Of a stretch of 64,000 bases of DNA, positions 52,285 through 60,727 are shown piece by piece. Under the pieces are notes generated by a model, which ran no database searches, was not told where the DNA came from, and worked only from the letters and a program-made list of their open reading frames with translations. Positions within the stretch are counted from its first letter, which is position 1; every line of letters starts with the position of its first letter. Source of the stretch: Roseiarcus sp963709185 (GTDB taxonomy: Bacteria > Pseudomonadota > Alphaproteobacteria > Rhizobiales > Beijerinckiaceae); contig CAVPVQ010000008.1 in the NCBI GenBank assembly GCA_963709185.1, positions 1 through 64,000 on the forward strand, read 5' to 3'. The translations under genes and the position numbers were made by a program.

Positions 52285-52305
52285 ATTTATCCGGATCGGA
52301 TAAAT
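52285..52305. promoter_or_regulatory. Perfect palindromic operator candidate
   Basis: ATTTATCCG-GAT-CGGATAAAT, nine-base arms with a 3-base spacer, AT-rich in GC-rich DNA. A related site is at 45581-45601. It lies upstream of the PRISE operon. The HTH-SBP regulator encoded between the two sites is a plausible ligand-responsive binder. Confidence 0.65.
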
Positions 52306-52387
52306 TCGGCGGACGCGGTCGCTCGAAGGCTTTGGCGTTTCGACGGAAAAACCGGCGCGCGGCGCGCGATCCCCGCTCGCGCGATTG

Positions 52388-53004
52388 CTACTCGGCGAGG
52401 GTGAAGTCGTCGTCGATCCTAAGTTCGGGGCGGCGCTCCAGTTTCAGCCCCACCTCGCGCGCTTCCTCGACGTGGCGAACCAGCGGCTCCCTGACGCCAA
52501 ACACCGCGTCGCTATCGGCCAGGGAATCGTGGTCGAAGAAGAGCTCGGTCACGATCGGCCGATGCCCGGGCGCGCGCACGACGCCTGTCAGCAGGACCGC
52601 CCTGCCCTTGTTGTCCTTGACGAGGTCCGCGCCGAACGGCGCCTCGGGAGAATCTCCCGCATAGAATGGCCCGGGCACGCTCCCGACAGTCGCGCCGGGG
52701 ATGGCGTTCAAAAGATCGACCAGTGAGGTGACCCCCAATATGTCCGACAGGAGCGGGAATTCGTTGCGCTTGTCATCGCTGATTTGCCCCGCCAACCACA
52801 GAAACTGGACGGCGGCGAGCCATTCCTCATGCGCGAGCTTCACTTCGCAAACATAGTCGTGCAGATACGGCGCGAGCTTCTGAGGAAGGAACGGCGGCCC
52901 TGTCGGGCGCCGCCCGAGGAGTGCCGCACGGCCTCAGTGATGTTCTCGACATTGATGTCGCGCACGGGTGACCTCGTCGGTTCAAGCCGCGGCAGTTTGG
53001 CCAT
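52388..53004 (-). pseudogene. Intradiol dioxygenase with frameshift and lost catalytic core
   Basis: Starts MAKLPRLEPTRSPVRDINVE then NITEAV, typical of hydroxyquinol/catechol 1,2-dioxygenases. After that the frame changes and the next family block is KLAPYLHDYVCEVKLAHEEW, then LLSDILGVTSLVDLLNA and GPFYAGDSPEAPFGADLVKD. LLTGVVR is then joined directly to APGHRPIVTELFFDHDSLAD, the family's C-terminal block. Roughly 90-100 residues between them, which include the two Tyr and two His iron ligands, are deleted in frame. The product cannot bind iron in the normal way. It follows a fumarylacetoacetase remnant. Confidence 0.75.
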
Positions 53005-53014
53005 CGAGGTCTTC

Positions 53015-53234
53015 GTCGGCGGCAGTTCATCAGGCGTCACGACGATCGGCCGACAGCGCCGGTTCCGTCGAAGTTCTTGCCCGGCGTCCACTGATGGGCG
53101 TTGCGTTGAAAGTCCCGCACGGACGCGTCGTTGAAGCAGGTGCATCGAAACACCAGGTCGAGCGCGTCCTCCTCCGGGACGTGACGACCCTTCCGCCCGA
53201 CGACGACCATCTGAGCATTTGGTGAAATATCCAA
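53015..53234 (-). pseudogene. Fumarylacetoacetate hydrolase-family fragment
   Basis: QMVVVGRKGRHVPEEDALDL, CFNDASVRDFQRNAHQWTPG and KNFDGTG are diagnostic of FAH-family hydrolases/decarboxylases. The following PIVVTPDELPP is in another frame. Both N-terminal and C-terminal parts are missing. It immediately precedes the broken dioxygenase, so both are debris of one aromatic-catabolic operon. Confidence 0.75.
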
Positions 53235-53240
53235 TATTTC
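53224..53240. promoter_or_regulatory. Palindrome upstream of the shikimate dehydrogenase gene
   Basis: GAAATAT-CCA-ATATTTC, seven-base perfect arms with a 3-base spacer, ending 17 bases before the start codon. The position between divergent debris and the intact operon suits a repressor site. Confidence 0.5.
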
Positions 53241-53257
53241 TTATAAACTGGTCGTTG

Positions 53258-54118
53258 ATGGCTTCCCCCTATCCCGAAAGCTTCCTGCTCGGCCTGATCG
53301 GCGCGCCGATCGCCCATTCGGCGTCGCCGGCGATGCATGAGGCGGCCGCTGAGGCCCTGGGGCTCCGCTGCTTCTATCACCTGATCGAAGTCGCCGGCGC
53401 GCACGCCGACAGGCTGCGCGTCATGCTCGATGGGGTCCGCGCGTTGGGGTTTGCCGGCGTCAACGTGACCTACCCCTACAAGGAGGTCATCCTCCCTCTT
53501 CTGGACGACGTTGCGCCCTCCGCGGCCGACGTCGGCGCGGTCAATACGATCCTGGCGTGCGAGGGACGGCTGGCCGGCTTCAACACCGACTGCAGCGGTT
53601 TCGCCAAAGCCGTGCGGCGCGCGATCGGCGACGTCGCCGGCCAGACCATCGCGCTGATCGGCGCGGGCGGCGTCGGCAAGGCGATCGGCGCCGCTCTGAG
53701 CCTGAGCGGGGCCGGCGAGATTCGCATCGTCGACCGCCAGCCCGCCAAGGCGCGCGCCCTAGCCGAGTCTCTTGGCCGCCGGGGCAGGGCGACGCCGTGC
53801 GCCACCGTCAAGGAGGCGCTCGACGGCGCGCAGGGTCTCGTCAACGCCACCGCAGTCGGCATGTCGCCCAGCCGCGAGACGCCCGCGCCGTTCGCGCTTT
53901 TGCGGCGCGATCTTTGGGTCGCCGACGCGGTCTATCAGCCGCTGTGGACTCCGTTGCTCGGCGCTGCGCGCGACCGCGGCGCCAAGGTGATGACCGGCCG
54001 CGAACTGGCGATCGATCAGGCGAGGGACGCGTTCGAGATTTTCACTGGCCGCCAGGCATCCTTCGCCGCGATGGCGGACGCCTTCGATCGGGTCATCGCG
54101 TTGCGGCAAGTCTCATGA
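53258..54118 (+). CDS. aroE: Quinate/shikimate dehydrogenase-type AroE protein
   Basis: 286 residues, shikimate dehydrogenase family. Substrate motif SASPAMH (S21, S23), catalytic K75 in NVTYPYKE, AVNT (94-97) and D111 in GFNTDCSG. The nucleotide loop is GAGGVGKA (135-142), and the second strand ends in VDRQ with D159, which favours NAD rather than NADP. That preference and the NVTYPYKE variant are typical of catabolic quinate/shikimate dehydrogenases. A Liv-type ABC operon follows 72 bases downstream, consistent with uptake of quinate, shikimate or a related acid. I start at ATG 53258, as the upstream frame overlaps the palindrome. Confidence 0.85.
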   Translation: MASPYPESFLLGLIGAPIAHSASPAMHEAAAEALGLRCFYHLIEVAGAHADRLRVMLDGVRALGFAGVNVTYPYKEVILPLLDDVAPSAADVGAVNTILACEGRLAGFNTDCSGFAKAVRRAIGDVAGQTIALIGAGGVGKAIGAALSLSGAGEIRIVDRQPAKARALAESLGRRGRATPCATVKEALDGAQGLVNATAVGMSPSRETPAPFALLRRDLWVADAVYQPLWTPLLGAARDRGAKVMTGRELAIDQARDAFEIFTGRQASFAAMADAFDRVIALRQVS

Positions 54119-54190
54119 ATCGCGCGTCGTTGGACGCCCCGCGCCGCAGGCTATAGAAGCTGGACAACGACGAATTCAGGGAGGAAGCAA

Positions 54191-55333
54191 ATGAAGACCG
54201 GATTGGCGGGTTTTGGGCTCGCTCTTTTCGCCAGCGCCATCGCCGGCGCCGCGCTGGCCCAGTCGGGCGGAACGATCAACCTCGCCGATGTCGCGGAATT
54301 GTCGGGCTCCGGCGCCACGGTCGGCACAAACTGGAAGAACGGCATCGATCTGGCGGTCGAGGAGATCAACGCCAAGGGCGGCATTCTCGGGGCGAAAATC
54401 GTCGTCACCCACGCCGACTCGCAATCCAACGCCGGCGCCGCCAAGGCGCTGGTGCAGAAGGCGCTCGACAGCGACCCCTACGCACTGCTCGGCCCCGGCT
54501 ATTCGGGCTCGGTCAAAGTCTGCGCGCCGCTCGCCGCGGAGGCCGGCATTGCCGAAATCATGGGCGGCGAGGCGGCCGAACTGACCAAGACCGGCAACAA
54601 GTTTGTCTTTCGCACCTCGTTCGGGCAGCAGACCAGCATGCCCAAAATCGCCAAATACATCGCCGAGGTCATGAAGGCCAAGACCGCCGCTGTGGTGTGG
54701 GTCAACAACGATTTCGGCAAGGGCGGCCACGACACGATCCTCAAGGAGTTCGCGGCGCGTGGCGTGAAGGTGGTCGCCGACGATTCGACCGAAGCCGGCC
54801 AGGCCGACTTCGCGGCCGACGCGCTGAAAGTGAAGAGCGCCAATCCGGACGTCGTGTTCATCTATCTCAACGAGGAAGAGAGCGCGCGCATTCTCAAGGA
54901 GATGCGCAAGGCCGACGTCAAGGCGCCGCTGGTCGGCGAGACCACCTTGATCGGCCAGAAGGTCATCGAGCTGGCGGGCGGCGCCGCCGACGGCGCGATC
55001 GCACACGTCGGCCTGACCACCGACGCGCCAGTCCCCGCGATCAAGGCGTTCCGCGAACGGTTCGTCGCCAAATACAACTACGTGCCCGATCACAACGGCA
55101 TCAAGGGCTATCTCGCCGTCTACATGATCAAGGCGGCGACCGAGAAGATGGGCAAGCTCGATTCCAAGAACCTCGCCGCCGCCCTGCACGGCCTGACCAT
55201 TACGCCGGACAAGGAGCCGGGCATCCTGATGGAGGTGACGATCGACGACAACGGCGATCTCAATCGCGAGAGCTTCCTCGGCGAAGTGGTCGACGGCAAG
55301 CAGGTGATCAAGGAAGTTCTCCCCAAGCTGTAG
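54191..55333 (+). CDS. Branched-chain-type ABC substrate-binding protein
   Basis: 380 residues, Peripla_BP_6 type. Signal peptide MKTGLAGFGLALFASAIAGA with cleavage after ALA. Family motifs: GTINLADVAELSGSGATVGT, LAVEEINAKGGILGAKIVVT, LGPGYSGSVKVCAPLAAEAG. A GGAGG site precedes the ATG. The ligand is likely an aromatic or hydroaromatic acid by context with the dehydrogenase. Confidence 0.9.
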   Translation: MKTGLAGFGLALFASAIAGAALAQSGGTINLADVAELSGSGATVGTNWKNGIDLAVEEINAKGGILGAKIVVTHADSQSNAGAAKALVQKALDSDPYALLGPGYSGSVKVCAPLAAEAGIAEIMGGEAAELTKTGNKFVFRTSFGQQTSMPKIAKYIAEVMKAKTAAVVWVNNDFGKGGHDTILKEFAARGVKVVADDSTEAGQADFAADALKVKSANPDVVFIYLNEEESARILKEMRKADVKAPLVGETTLIGQKVIELAGGAADGAIAHVGLTTDAPVPAIKAFRERFVAKYNYVPDHNGIKGYLAVYMIKAATEKMGKLDSKNLAAALHGLTITPDKEPGILMEVTIDDNGDLNRESFLGEVVDGKQVIKEVLPKL

Positions 55334-55400
55334 AAATGAGCGACGTCGTGCGGCGCTTGTCGGCGTCGCGCCCTCGAGGCCGCCGGATGCGAGAGGCGCC

Positions 55401-56276
55401 ATGGCCAATTTCGTCGCGCTGCTGATTGCCGGACTGGCGACTGGCGCGCTCTACGCGCTGGTCGCCATCGGCTTCACCTTGCTCTGGCAGACTTCGCAAA
55501 CCATCAATTTCGCACAGGGCGAATTCGTCATGCTGCCGGCGTTCTTCATGCTGGCGGCGATGCACGCCGGAATGCCGTTCTGGGCGGCGATCCTGATCGG
55601 CTTCGCCCTGTCGATCGCACTGCTCGGCTTCGCATTCAAGCGCCTGCTCGTCGACCCGATGCTGCAGCACGGCGTGCTGCCCCTCGCCATCGCCACAATG
55701 GCGCTGTCGACGTTCCTGAAAGAGTCGGTCAAGACGTTCTATTCCGCCGAGGCCTCGCCCTTTCCTTCGATCGCCCCCGACGTCGACGCGCATATCTTCG
55801 GCGTGCCGGTGTCGTGGCAGAACATCGCGGCGCTCGGCGTCGCGCTGGCCGCGGTGATCGCTCTGCAGCTCTTCCTGCAGCGAACCCGGACCGGCCGCCA
55901 GATGCAGGCCGCCGCGCAAAACCCGACGGTCGCCCGCATCATCGGCATTCCCGTCGAGCGGATGATCCTCTATACGTTCCTCATCAACGGCGCGCTGGTC
56001 GCCCTGGCGTCGTTGCTGATCTCGCCGATCTATCTGGCGAAATTCTCCAACGGCGACACGCTTGGCCTCGCCGCGTTCATCGCGGCGATCGTCGGCGGAT
56101 TCAATCAGATCCGCGGCGCGATCGTCGGCGGTCTTCTGCTCGGGGTGGTCGACAATCTCTCGGCGGCCTATGTCTCGACGCAATATCGCAGCGCGATCCC
56201 GCTGTTCCTGTTGATCGCCATCATTCTGCTGCGCCCCAACGGGCTGCTTGGGCGGGCGGAGGAGCGGACGGTATGA
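55401..56276 (+). CDS. livH: Branched-chain-type ABC permease LivH
   Basis: 291-residue permease with about eight hydrophobic segments. ALYALVAIGFTLLWQTSQTI then NFAQGEFVMLPAFF is the LivH start, and RIIGIPVERMILYTFLINGA the conserved loop. Its stop overlaps the livM ATG (56273-56276). Confidence 0.92.
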   Translation: MANFVALLIAGLATGALYALVAIGFTLLWQTSQTINFAQGEFVMLPAFFMLAAMHAGMPFWAAILIGFALSIALLGFAFKRLLVDPMLQHGVLPLAIATMALSTFLKESVKTFYSAEASPFPSIAPDVDAHIFGVPVSWQNIAALGVALAAVIALQLFLQRTRTGRQMQAAAQNPTVARIIGIPVERMILYTFLINGALVALASLLISPIYLAKFSNGDTLGLAAFIAAIVGGFNQIRGAIVGGLLLGVVDNLSAAYVSTQYRSAIPLFLLIAIILLRPNGLLGRAEERTV

Positions 56277-57271
56277 GTGGGTTCGCGCGCGCGCGCTGGG
56301 CGCGCGGCGGCGTCGCCGTCGCGCTGGCCGTCCTCATCCTGGCGCCGCTCGGACTTCACCGCTACGGGCTCTACATTCTCAGCGAATGGGCGGTGATGAC
56401 CATCGCCGCGATCGGCCTCAACCTGACGCTGGGCTACGCCGGCCAGGTTTCGCTCGCGCAGGGCGCGTTCGTCGGCGTCGGCGCCTATTGCGCAGCGATC
56501 CTGACGGCGCAAGGCTGGCCGTTCGTCGCCGCGGTGGCGCTCGCGCTCGCGCTGTGCTTCGCCATCGGCTGGCTGCTCGGCTATCCCGCGCTGCGCGTCC
56601 AGCACCACTATCTGGCGTTCGTGACCCTGGCGTTTTCCACGCTGGCCTTTCTCGTCTTCCGCAACGAGTCCTGGCTGACCAACGGAACCGAGGGCATCGA
56701 CGGCGTCGCCCGTCCGGTCATCCTCGGCGTGTCGACGACGCCGCCGCTCGCTTACTATTATTTCTGCCTGTTCGCGCTCGCGGCGGTCACGCTCGCGACA
56801 TTCGGCCTCGTTCGGTCGCCCTGGGGGCGCGCCTTCATCGCGCTGCGCGAGAATCCACTGCGGGCCTCGTCGCTCGGGGTCGACACGCGGCGCTATACGC
56901 TGATGGCTTTTGCGATCGGTTCGGCGCTCGGCGGCCTCGCCGGCGTGTTCTATGCGCCGCTGGTCGGCCTTGTTGAACCCCCCGCCTTCACGCTTTCCCT
57001 GTCGCTTAATCTGCTGATGATGGTGATCGTCGGCGGCTCGGGATATTTCCTTGGGCCATTCCTCGGCGCGCTGGTCGCCGTGCTCGCCCCGGAATGGCTG
57101 CGCGTCGTCGAGAGCTACTACCTGATCCTGTATGCGCTGCTGGTGATGGGGCTGCTGATCTATTCGCCGGCCGGCCTGATCGGCGTCGCCGACCGGTATC
57201 TCGTCCAGCGCCGCGCCCGCGCCGCCTCCGCCGCGAGAGCCGCGCTCAGCGCCTCGATCGAGAGTCCCTGA
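56273..57271 (+). CDS. livM: Branched-chain-type ABC permease LivM
   Basis: 332-residue permease. LNLTLGYAGQVSLAQGAFVG and SPWGRAFIALRENPLRASSL are the LivM hallmarks. The ATG overlaps the livH stop. Followed after one base by livG. Confidence 0.92.
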   Translation: MSGFARARWARGGVAVALAVLILAPLGLHRYGLYILSEWAVMTIAAIGLNLTLGYAGQVSLAQGAFVGVGAYCAAILTAQGWPFVAAVALALALCFAIGWLLGYPALRVQHHYLAFVTLAFSTLAFLVFRNESWLTNGTEGIDGVARPVILGVSTTPPLAYYYFCLFALAAVTLATFGLVRSPWGRAFIALRENPLRASSLGVDTRRYTLMAFAIGSALGGLAGVFYAPLVGLVEPPAFTLSLSLNLLMMVIVGGSGYFLGPFLGALVAVLAPEWLRVVESYYLILYALLVMGLLIYSPAGLIGVADRYLVQRRARAASAARAALSASIESP

Positions 57272-57272
57272 C

Positions 57273-58017
57273 ATGCCGGCGGTGCTCGAAGTCTCCGGCA
57301 TGAAGAAGCGCTTCGGCGGCATTACGGCGGTCGACGGCGTGTCGTTCGAAGTGCGCGAACGCGAAATCCTCGGCATCATCGGCCCGAATGGCTGCGGCAA
57401 GTCCACATTGTTCAACTGCATCCTCGGGCAATTGTCGCCCAACGCCGGCGAAGTCAGGCTCGACGGGCGGGTCACCACCGGCATGCGGCCGTCCGACCTC
57501 AACCGACTCGGCGTCAGCCGCACCTTTCAACTGCTGCAGATATTCCCGAGACTCTCGGTGCGCGAGAATCTCGATTCTCGCCGCGCAGGAACACCGGGGC
57601 TCGATGCTTTCGCGGCTGTTCGGACCGCGCGACGCGGGATTGCGCGAAGCCGCCGACGAGATGATCGCCTTCTTCCAACTCGGTCCTCTCGCCGGCGAGT
57701 TGGCCGGCGGTCTCTCTTACGGGCAACAGAAGCTGCTCGACGCCGCCATGGCGTTCATGGCCGGCCCGCGCCTGGTGCTGCTCGACGAACCGGCCGGCGG
57801 CGTGAACCCTACCATGCTCGGCAGTCTGAAGGACCGGCTCAAGGCGTTTCACGAACAACGCGGCGCGACCTTCGTGGTGATCGAGCACAATATGGACTTC
57901 GTGATGTCGCTCTGCACGCGCGTGCTGGTGCTGGCGGAAGGCAAGGTTCTCGCCGAAGGACCCCCAGCCGAGGTTCGCGCCAACCCGGCGGTGATCGAGG
58001 CCTATCTTGGACACTGA
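57273..58017 (+). pseudogene. livG: Branched-chain-type ABC ATPase LivG, frameshifted
   Basis: Walker A IGPNGCGKST and the Q-loop region SRTFQLLQIFPRLSVRENL are in the first frame. One extra base near 57570-57576 (CTCGATT for CTGATT) shifts the frame, and the second half continues ILAAQEHRGSMLSRLFGP with the signature LSYGQQKLLDAAM and Walker B LVLLDEPAGGV. The intact protein would have about 247 residues. It may be a sequencing error, since the rest of the operon looks intact. Confidence 0.8.
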
Positions 58018-58756
58018 GCCGATCGTCGAAATGGAGAACGTCGTCGCCGGCTACGGCGCGATGACCATTCTCAACGGCGCCAGTCTGAGGATCGCGCGAG
58101 GCGCCATCACCACCATCATCGGCCCCAATGGCGCGGGCAAGTCGACGGTGTTCAAGACCATATTCGGCCTGCTGCGGCCGCGTTCGGGCGTCGTGCGAGT
58201 GGCCGGCCGCGACGCGACGAAATGGTCGCAGCGCGAGCTCATCGCCGCGGGCGTCTGCTACATCCCGCAGGGGCGCAACATTTTTCCGCAGCTCTCGGTG
58301 CGCCACAACATCGAGCTCGGCGCGGTCGCCGCCGGACCCGATCGCAAAGACATCCCCGAACGTCTCGAGGCGGCGCTGGATCGATTTCCGGCGCTCCGCC
58401 GCAAGGCCGCCCAGCAGGCCTCGACGCTCTCGGGCGGCGAGCAGAAGCAGCTCGAGATCGTGCGCGGCCTGCTGCTCGATCCCAGGCTGATCCTGATCGA
58501 CGAGCCGTCGATCGGCCTGTCTCCGATCACGGTCCAGGAGACTTTCGCGCTGCTGGTGCAGTTGCGCGACAGCGGCGCGTCGATCCTGATGATCGAACAG
58601 AACGCGCGCTCGGCTTTGCAGATTTCCGACTACGGCCTCGTGCTCGAACTCGGCCAGACGCGGATGCACGACACCGCGCAGGCAATCCTCAAAGACCCGA
58701 GGGTGGCGCAGCTATTTCTGGGCGGCGTCATCAGTGCCGACAGCGCCGCCGCGTAG
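58007..58756 (+). CDS. livF: Branched-chain-type ABC ATPase LivF
   Basis: 249 residues from a TTG overlapping the end of livG. Walker A IGPNGAGKST, LivF motif YIPQGRNIFPQLSVRHNIEL, signature TLSGGEQKQLEIVRGL, Walker B LILIDEPSIGL. Last gene of the five-gene importer set. Confidence 0.92.
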   Translation: MDTEPIVEMENVVAGYGAMTILNGASLRIARGAITTIIGPNGAGKSTVFKTIFGLLRPRSGVVRVAGRDATKWSQRELIAAGVCYIPQGRNIFPQLSVRHNIELGAVAAGPDRKDIPERLEAALDRFPALRRKAAQQASTLSGGEQKQLEIVRGLLLDPRLILIDEPSIGLSPITVQETFALLVQLRDSGASILMIEQNARSALQISDYGLVLELGQTRMHDTAQAILKDPRVAQLFLGGVISADSAAA

Positions 58757-59323
58757 GGCGCGGCGATGATGACTTTACGACTGATCGAGGTGATCCGCGC
58801 GGACCGATCAACGGGCGCAGGCTCGCTGCCAGTCGGGGTTCAGACCATAGCCCTTGCGCGGTCGAGATGCGCCTGCCTTGTCTGTCGAGCCAGCGATTGA
58901 GGAAGAGATCGGCGATTGCGAGACAAACGTCGCTTTTATGTCGACGCGCGGCTGTCGTGAAGATCGCACGCCGTTGGTCGATTTGAGCGCCTCGAACGGG
59001 TGGATAGCCGACACCCGCTTATGCCTCGTCGACACGACGAGGATGGTCCTCGACTTGCCCGCAAGCTGCGGATTCCTCTGATACCGGGAGTCATGAGGTC
59101 TGGGCGGCTCACCAGAGACAGCCCAATCAAAGCTGCGCTGCTTCGAGACGCGGGCGAATTGAACATGCGGCGGGTCGAGAGCTCTCTTCCGCGCCCTCCG
59201 ATCCGAAGACTCGGTCGCACGATCGTGGGATCGCCGATGTTCTACCAAGTGATCATCCTGGCGCTGTTGCCATCCATCTCCGCGTGTGCAAATATGCGAT
59301 CGCGGATCGCGGATCGAGCGCAA
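58757..59323. other. Intergenic region, no gene assigned
   Basis: 567 bases between two plus-strand operons. The frame of the following aminotransferase is open back to 59000, but nothing upstream of 59324 resembles the family. On the minus strand a frame containing NPQLAGKSRTILVV is open but unrecognised. It should hold the aminotransferase promoter. Confidence 0.5.
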
Positions 59324-60727
59324 ATGGGCAGCATCAGAAGCAACTCGGATATTGCGGCGCGCGACGCGGCGTTCCATCTCCATCCCTTCACTTCTCTGTC
59401 CTCCATGCGCGAAGCCGGACCGCTCGTTATCGAGCGGGCCGTCGGCGTCCATGTCTACGATTCTGTCGGGAGGGAATTCATCGACGCGGCCGCTGGCCTG
59501 TGGTGCGTCAATATCGGCCACGGCCGGCGCGAGATTGCCGAGGCGGTGGCCAAGCAGATGGAGCGCCTGAGCTACATTCAAAGCTTCAATGGACTGACCC
59601 ACGAAGCCGGCGCACTGCTGGCCGAACGAATCATTTCGTTGGCTCCGAAGGGAATGCAGAGGGTTTTTTTTGGCAATTCCGGGTCGGACGCCAATGATTC
59701 TGCGGTGAAAGTCGTTTGGCTCTTCAACAATCTGCAAAAAAGGCCGCGGAAAAAGAAAATCATATCGAGGCTGGGTGGCTATCACGGCGTGACCGTGATG
59801 TCGGGCAGCCTGACTGGCCTGCCGAATGTTCATCAGCTCTTCGATCTGCCTCTGGCGACGGTGCGCCACGTGTCTGCGCCGGACGTCTACCGAAATCCGG
59901 AGCGCGACGCAGAGAGCTACGCCGACGAATTGGATCAGCTCATAATCGCTGAAGGTCCCGAGACCGTCGCAGCTTTCATAGCGGAACCGGTCATGGGCAC
60001 AGGCGGCGTCCTCGTGCCGCCGGAAGGATATTTCCAGGCTATCCAGGAGGTGCTCAGAAGGCACGATGTGCTTCTGATTCTCGATGAGGTGATTTGCGGA
60101 TTTGGCAGGCTCGGCGCGTGGTTCGGGGCCGACCACTTCGGCATCGTTCCCGACCTGATCACCACGGCCAAGGGCCTCACAAGCTCGTACCTGCCGATGT
60201 CCGCCGTCATTCTGGGAGAAAAAGTCTGGTCGGTTATCGACGCGCCATCCGCTGAGATCGGGGTCTTCAATCACGGCTTCACGACCTCAAGCCATCCTCT
60301 GTGCGCGGCGGTCGCGCTGGCCAATCTCGACATTATTGAACGTGAGAATCTCGTCGACAGAGCCTCTCGGCTGGGCCTCTCGCTCCTCGACACTATCCGC
60401 AGGGCGTGTGGCGACCATCCGCTGGTGGGCGATGTGCGTGGGCGCGGCCTTATGGTCGGCCTCGAATTGGTCGCCTCAAAGACTGACAAAGCACATTTCG
60501 GGCCTGAGGCGGGCGTCGCAAGCCGCGTCTCGCGCGCCGCACTCGAAGAGGGATTGCTCGTTCGCGCGCTCGGGGCCAACGATGTCATCGCGTTGTCTCC
60601 CCCTTTCATCATTGACGAGACGACAATCGAACAGGTCGCGAAACGGCTTGCGGCAGCTTTAGACAAGGTGGAGCACGACATAAGGTCAAGCGGATCTCGA
60701 ACGCCGCAAAACGGGAGCGCGACTTGA
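59324..60727 (+). CDS. Class-III aminotransferase
   Basis: PLP-dependent class-III (omega) aminotransferase, 467 residues from ATG 59324. Motifs: LHPFTSLSSMREAGPLVIER, FGNSGSDANDSAVKVVW, GYHGVTVMSGSLTGLPNVHQ, D254 in LILDEVICGFGRLG and the Schiff-base K283 in TTAKGLTSSYLPM. Such enzymes transaminate omega-amino acids or diamines, often with pyruvate as acceptor. Its stop overlaps the start of the SDR gene, so the two act in one pathway. The start at 59324 fits the family N-terminus better than the upstream options. Confidence 0.9.
   Translation: MGSIRSNSDIAARDAAFHLHPFTSLSSMREAGPLVIERAVGVHVYDSVGREFIDAAAGLWCVNIGHGRREIAEAVAKQMERLSYIQSFNGLTHEAGALLAERIISLAPKGMQRVFFGNSGSDANDSAVKVVWLFNNLQKRPRKKKIISRLGGYHGVTVMSGSLTGLPNVHQLFDLPLATVRHVSAPDVYRNPERDAESYADELDQLIIAEGPETVAAFIAEPVMGTGGVLVPPEGYFQAIQEVLRRHDVLLILDEVICGFGRLGAWFGADHFGIVPDLITTAKGLTSSYLPMSAVILGEKVWSVIDAPSAEIGVFNHGFTTSSHPLCAAVALANLDIIERENLVDRASRLGLSLLDTIRRACGDHPLVGDVRGRGLMVGLELVASKTDKAHFGPEAGVASRVSRAALEEGLLVRALGANDVIALSPPFIIDETTIEQVAKRLAAALDKVEHDIRSSGSRTPQNGSAT

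Noticed and set aside
59000..59323. Upstream start for the aminotransferase (adds 108 residues)
   Set aside because: The extension has no similarity to class-III aminotransferases, and normal family length starts near 59324.
58808..60274. 488-codon minus-strand frame
   Set aside because: Mostly antisense to the aminotransferase gene. The part below 59200 was inspected for a regulator gene but shows no recognisable domain.
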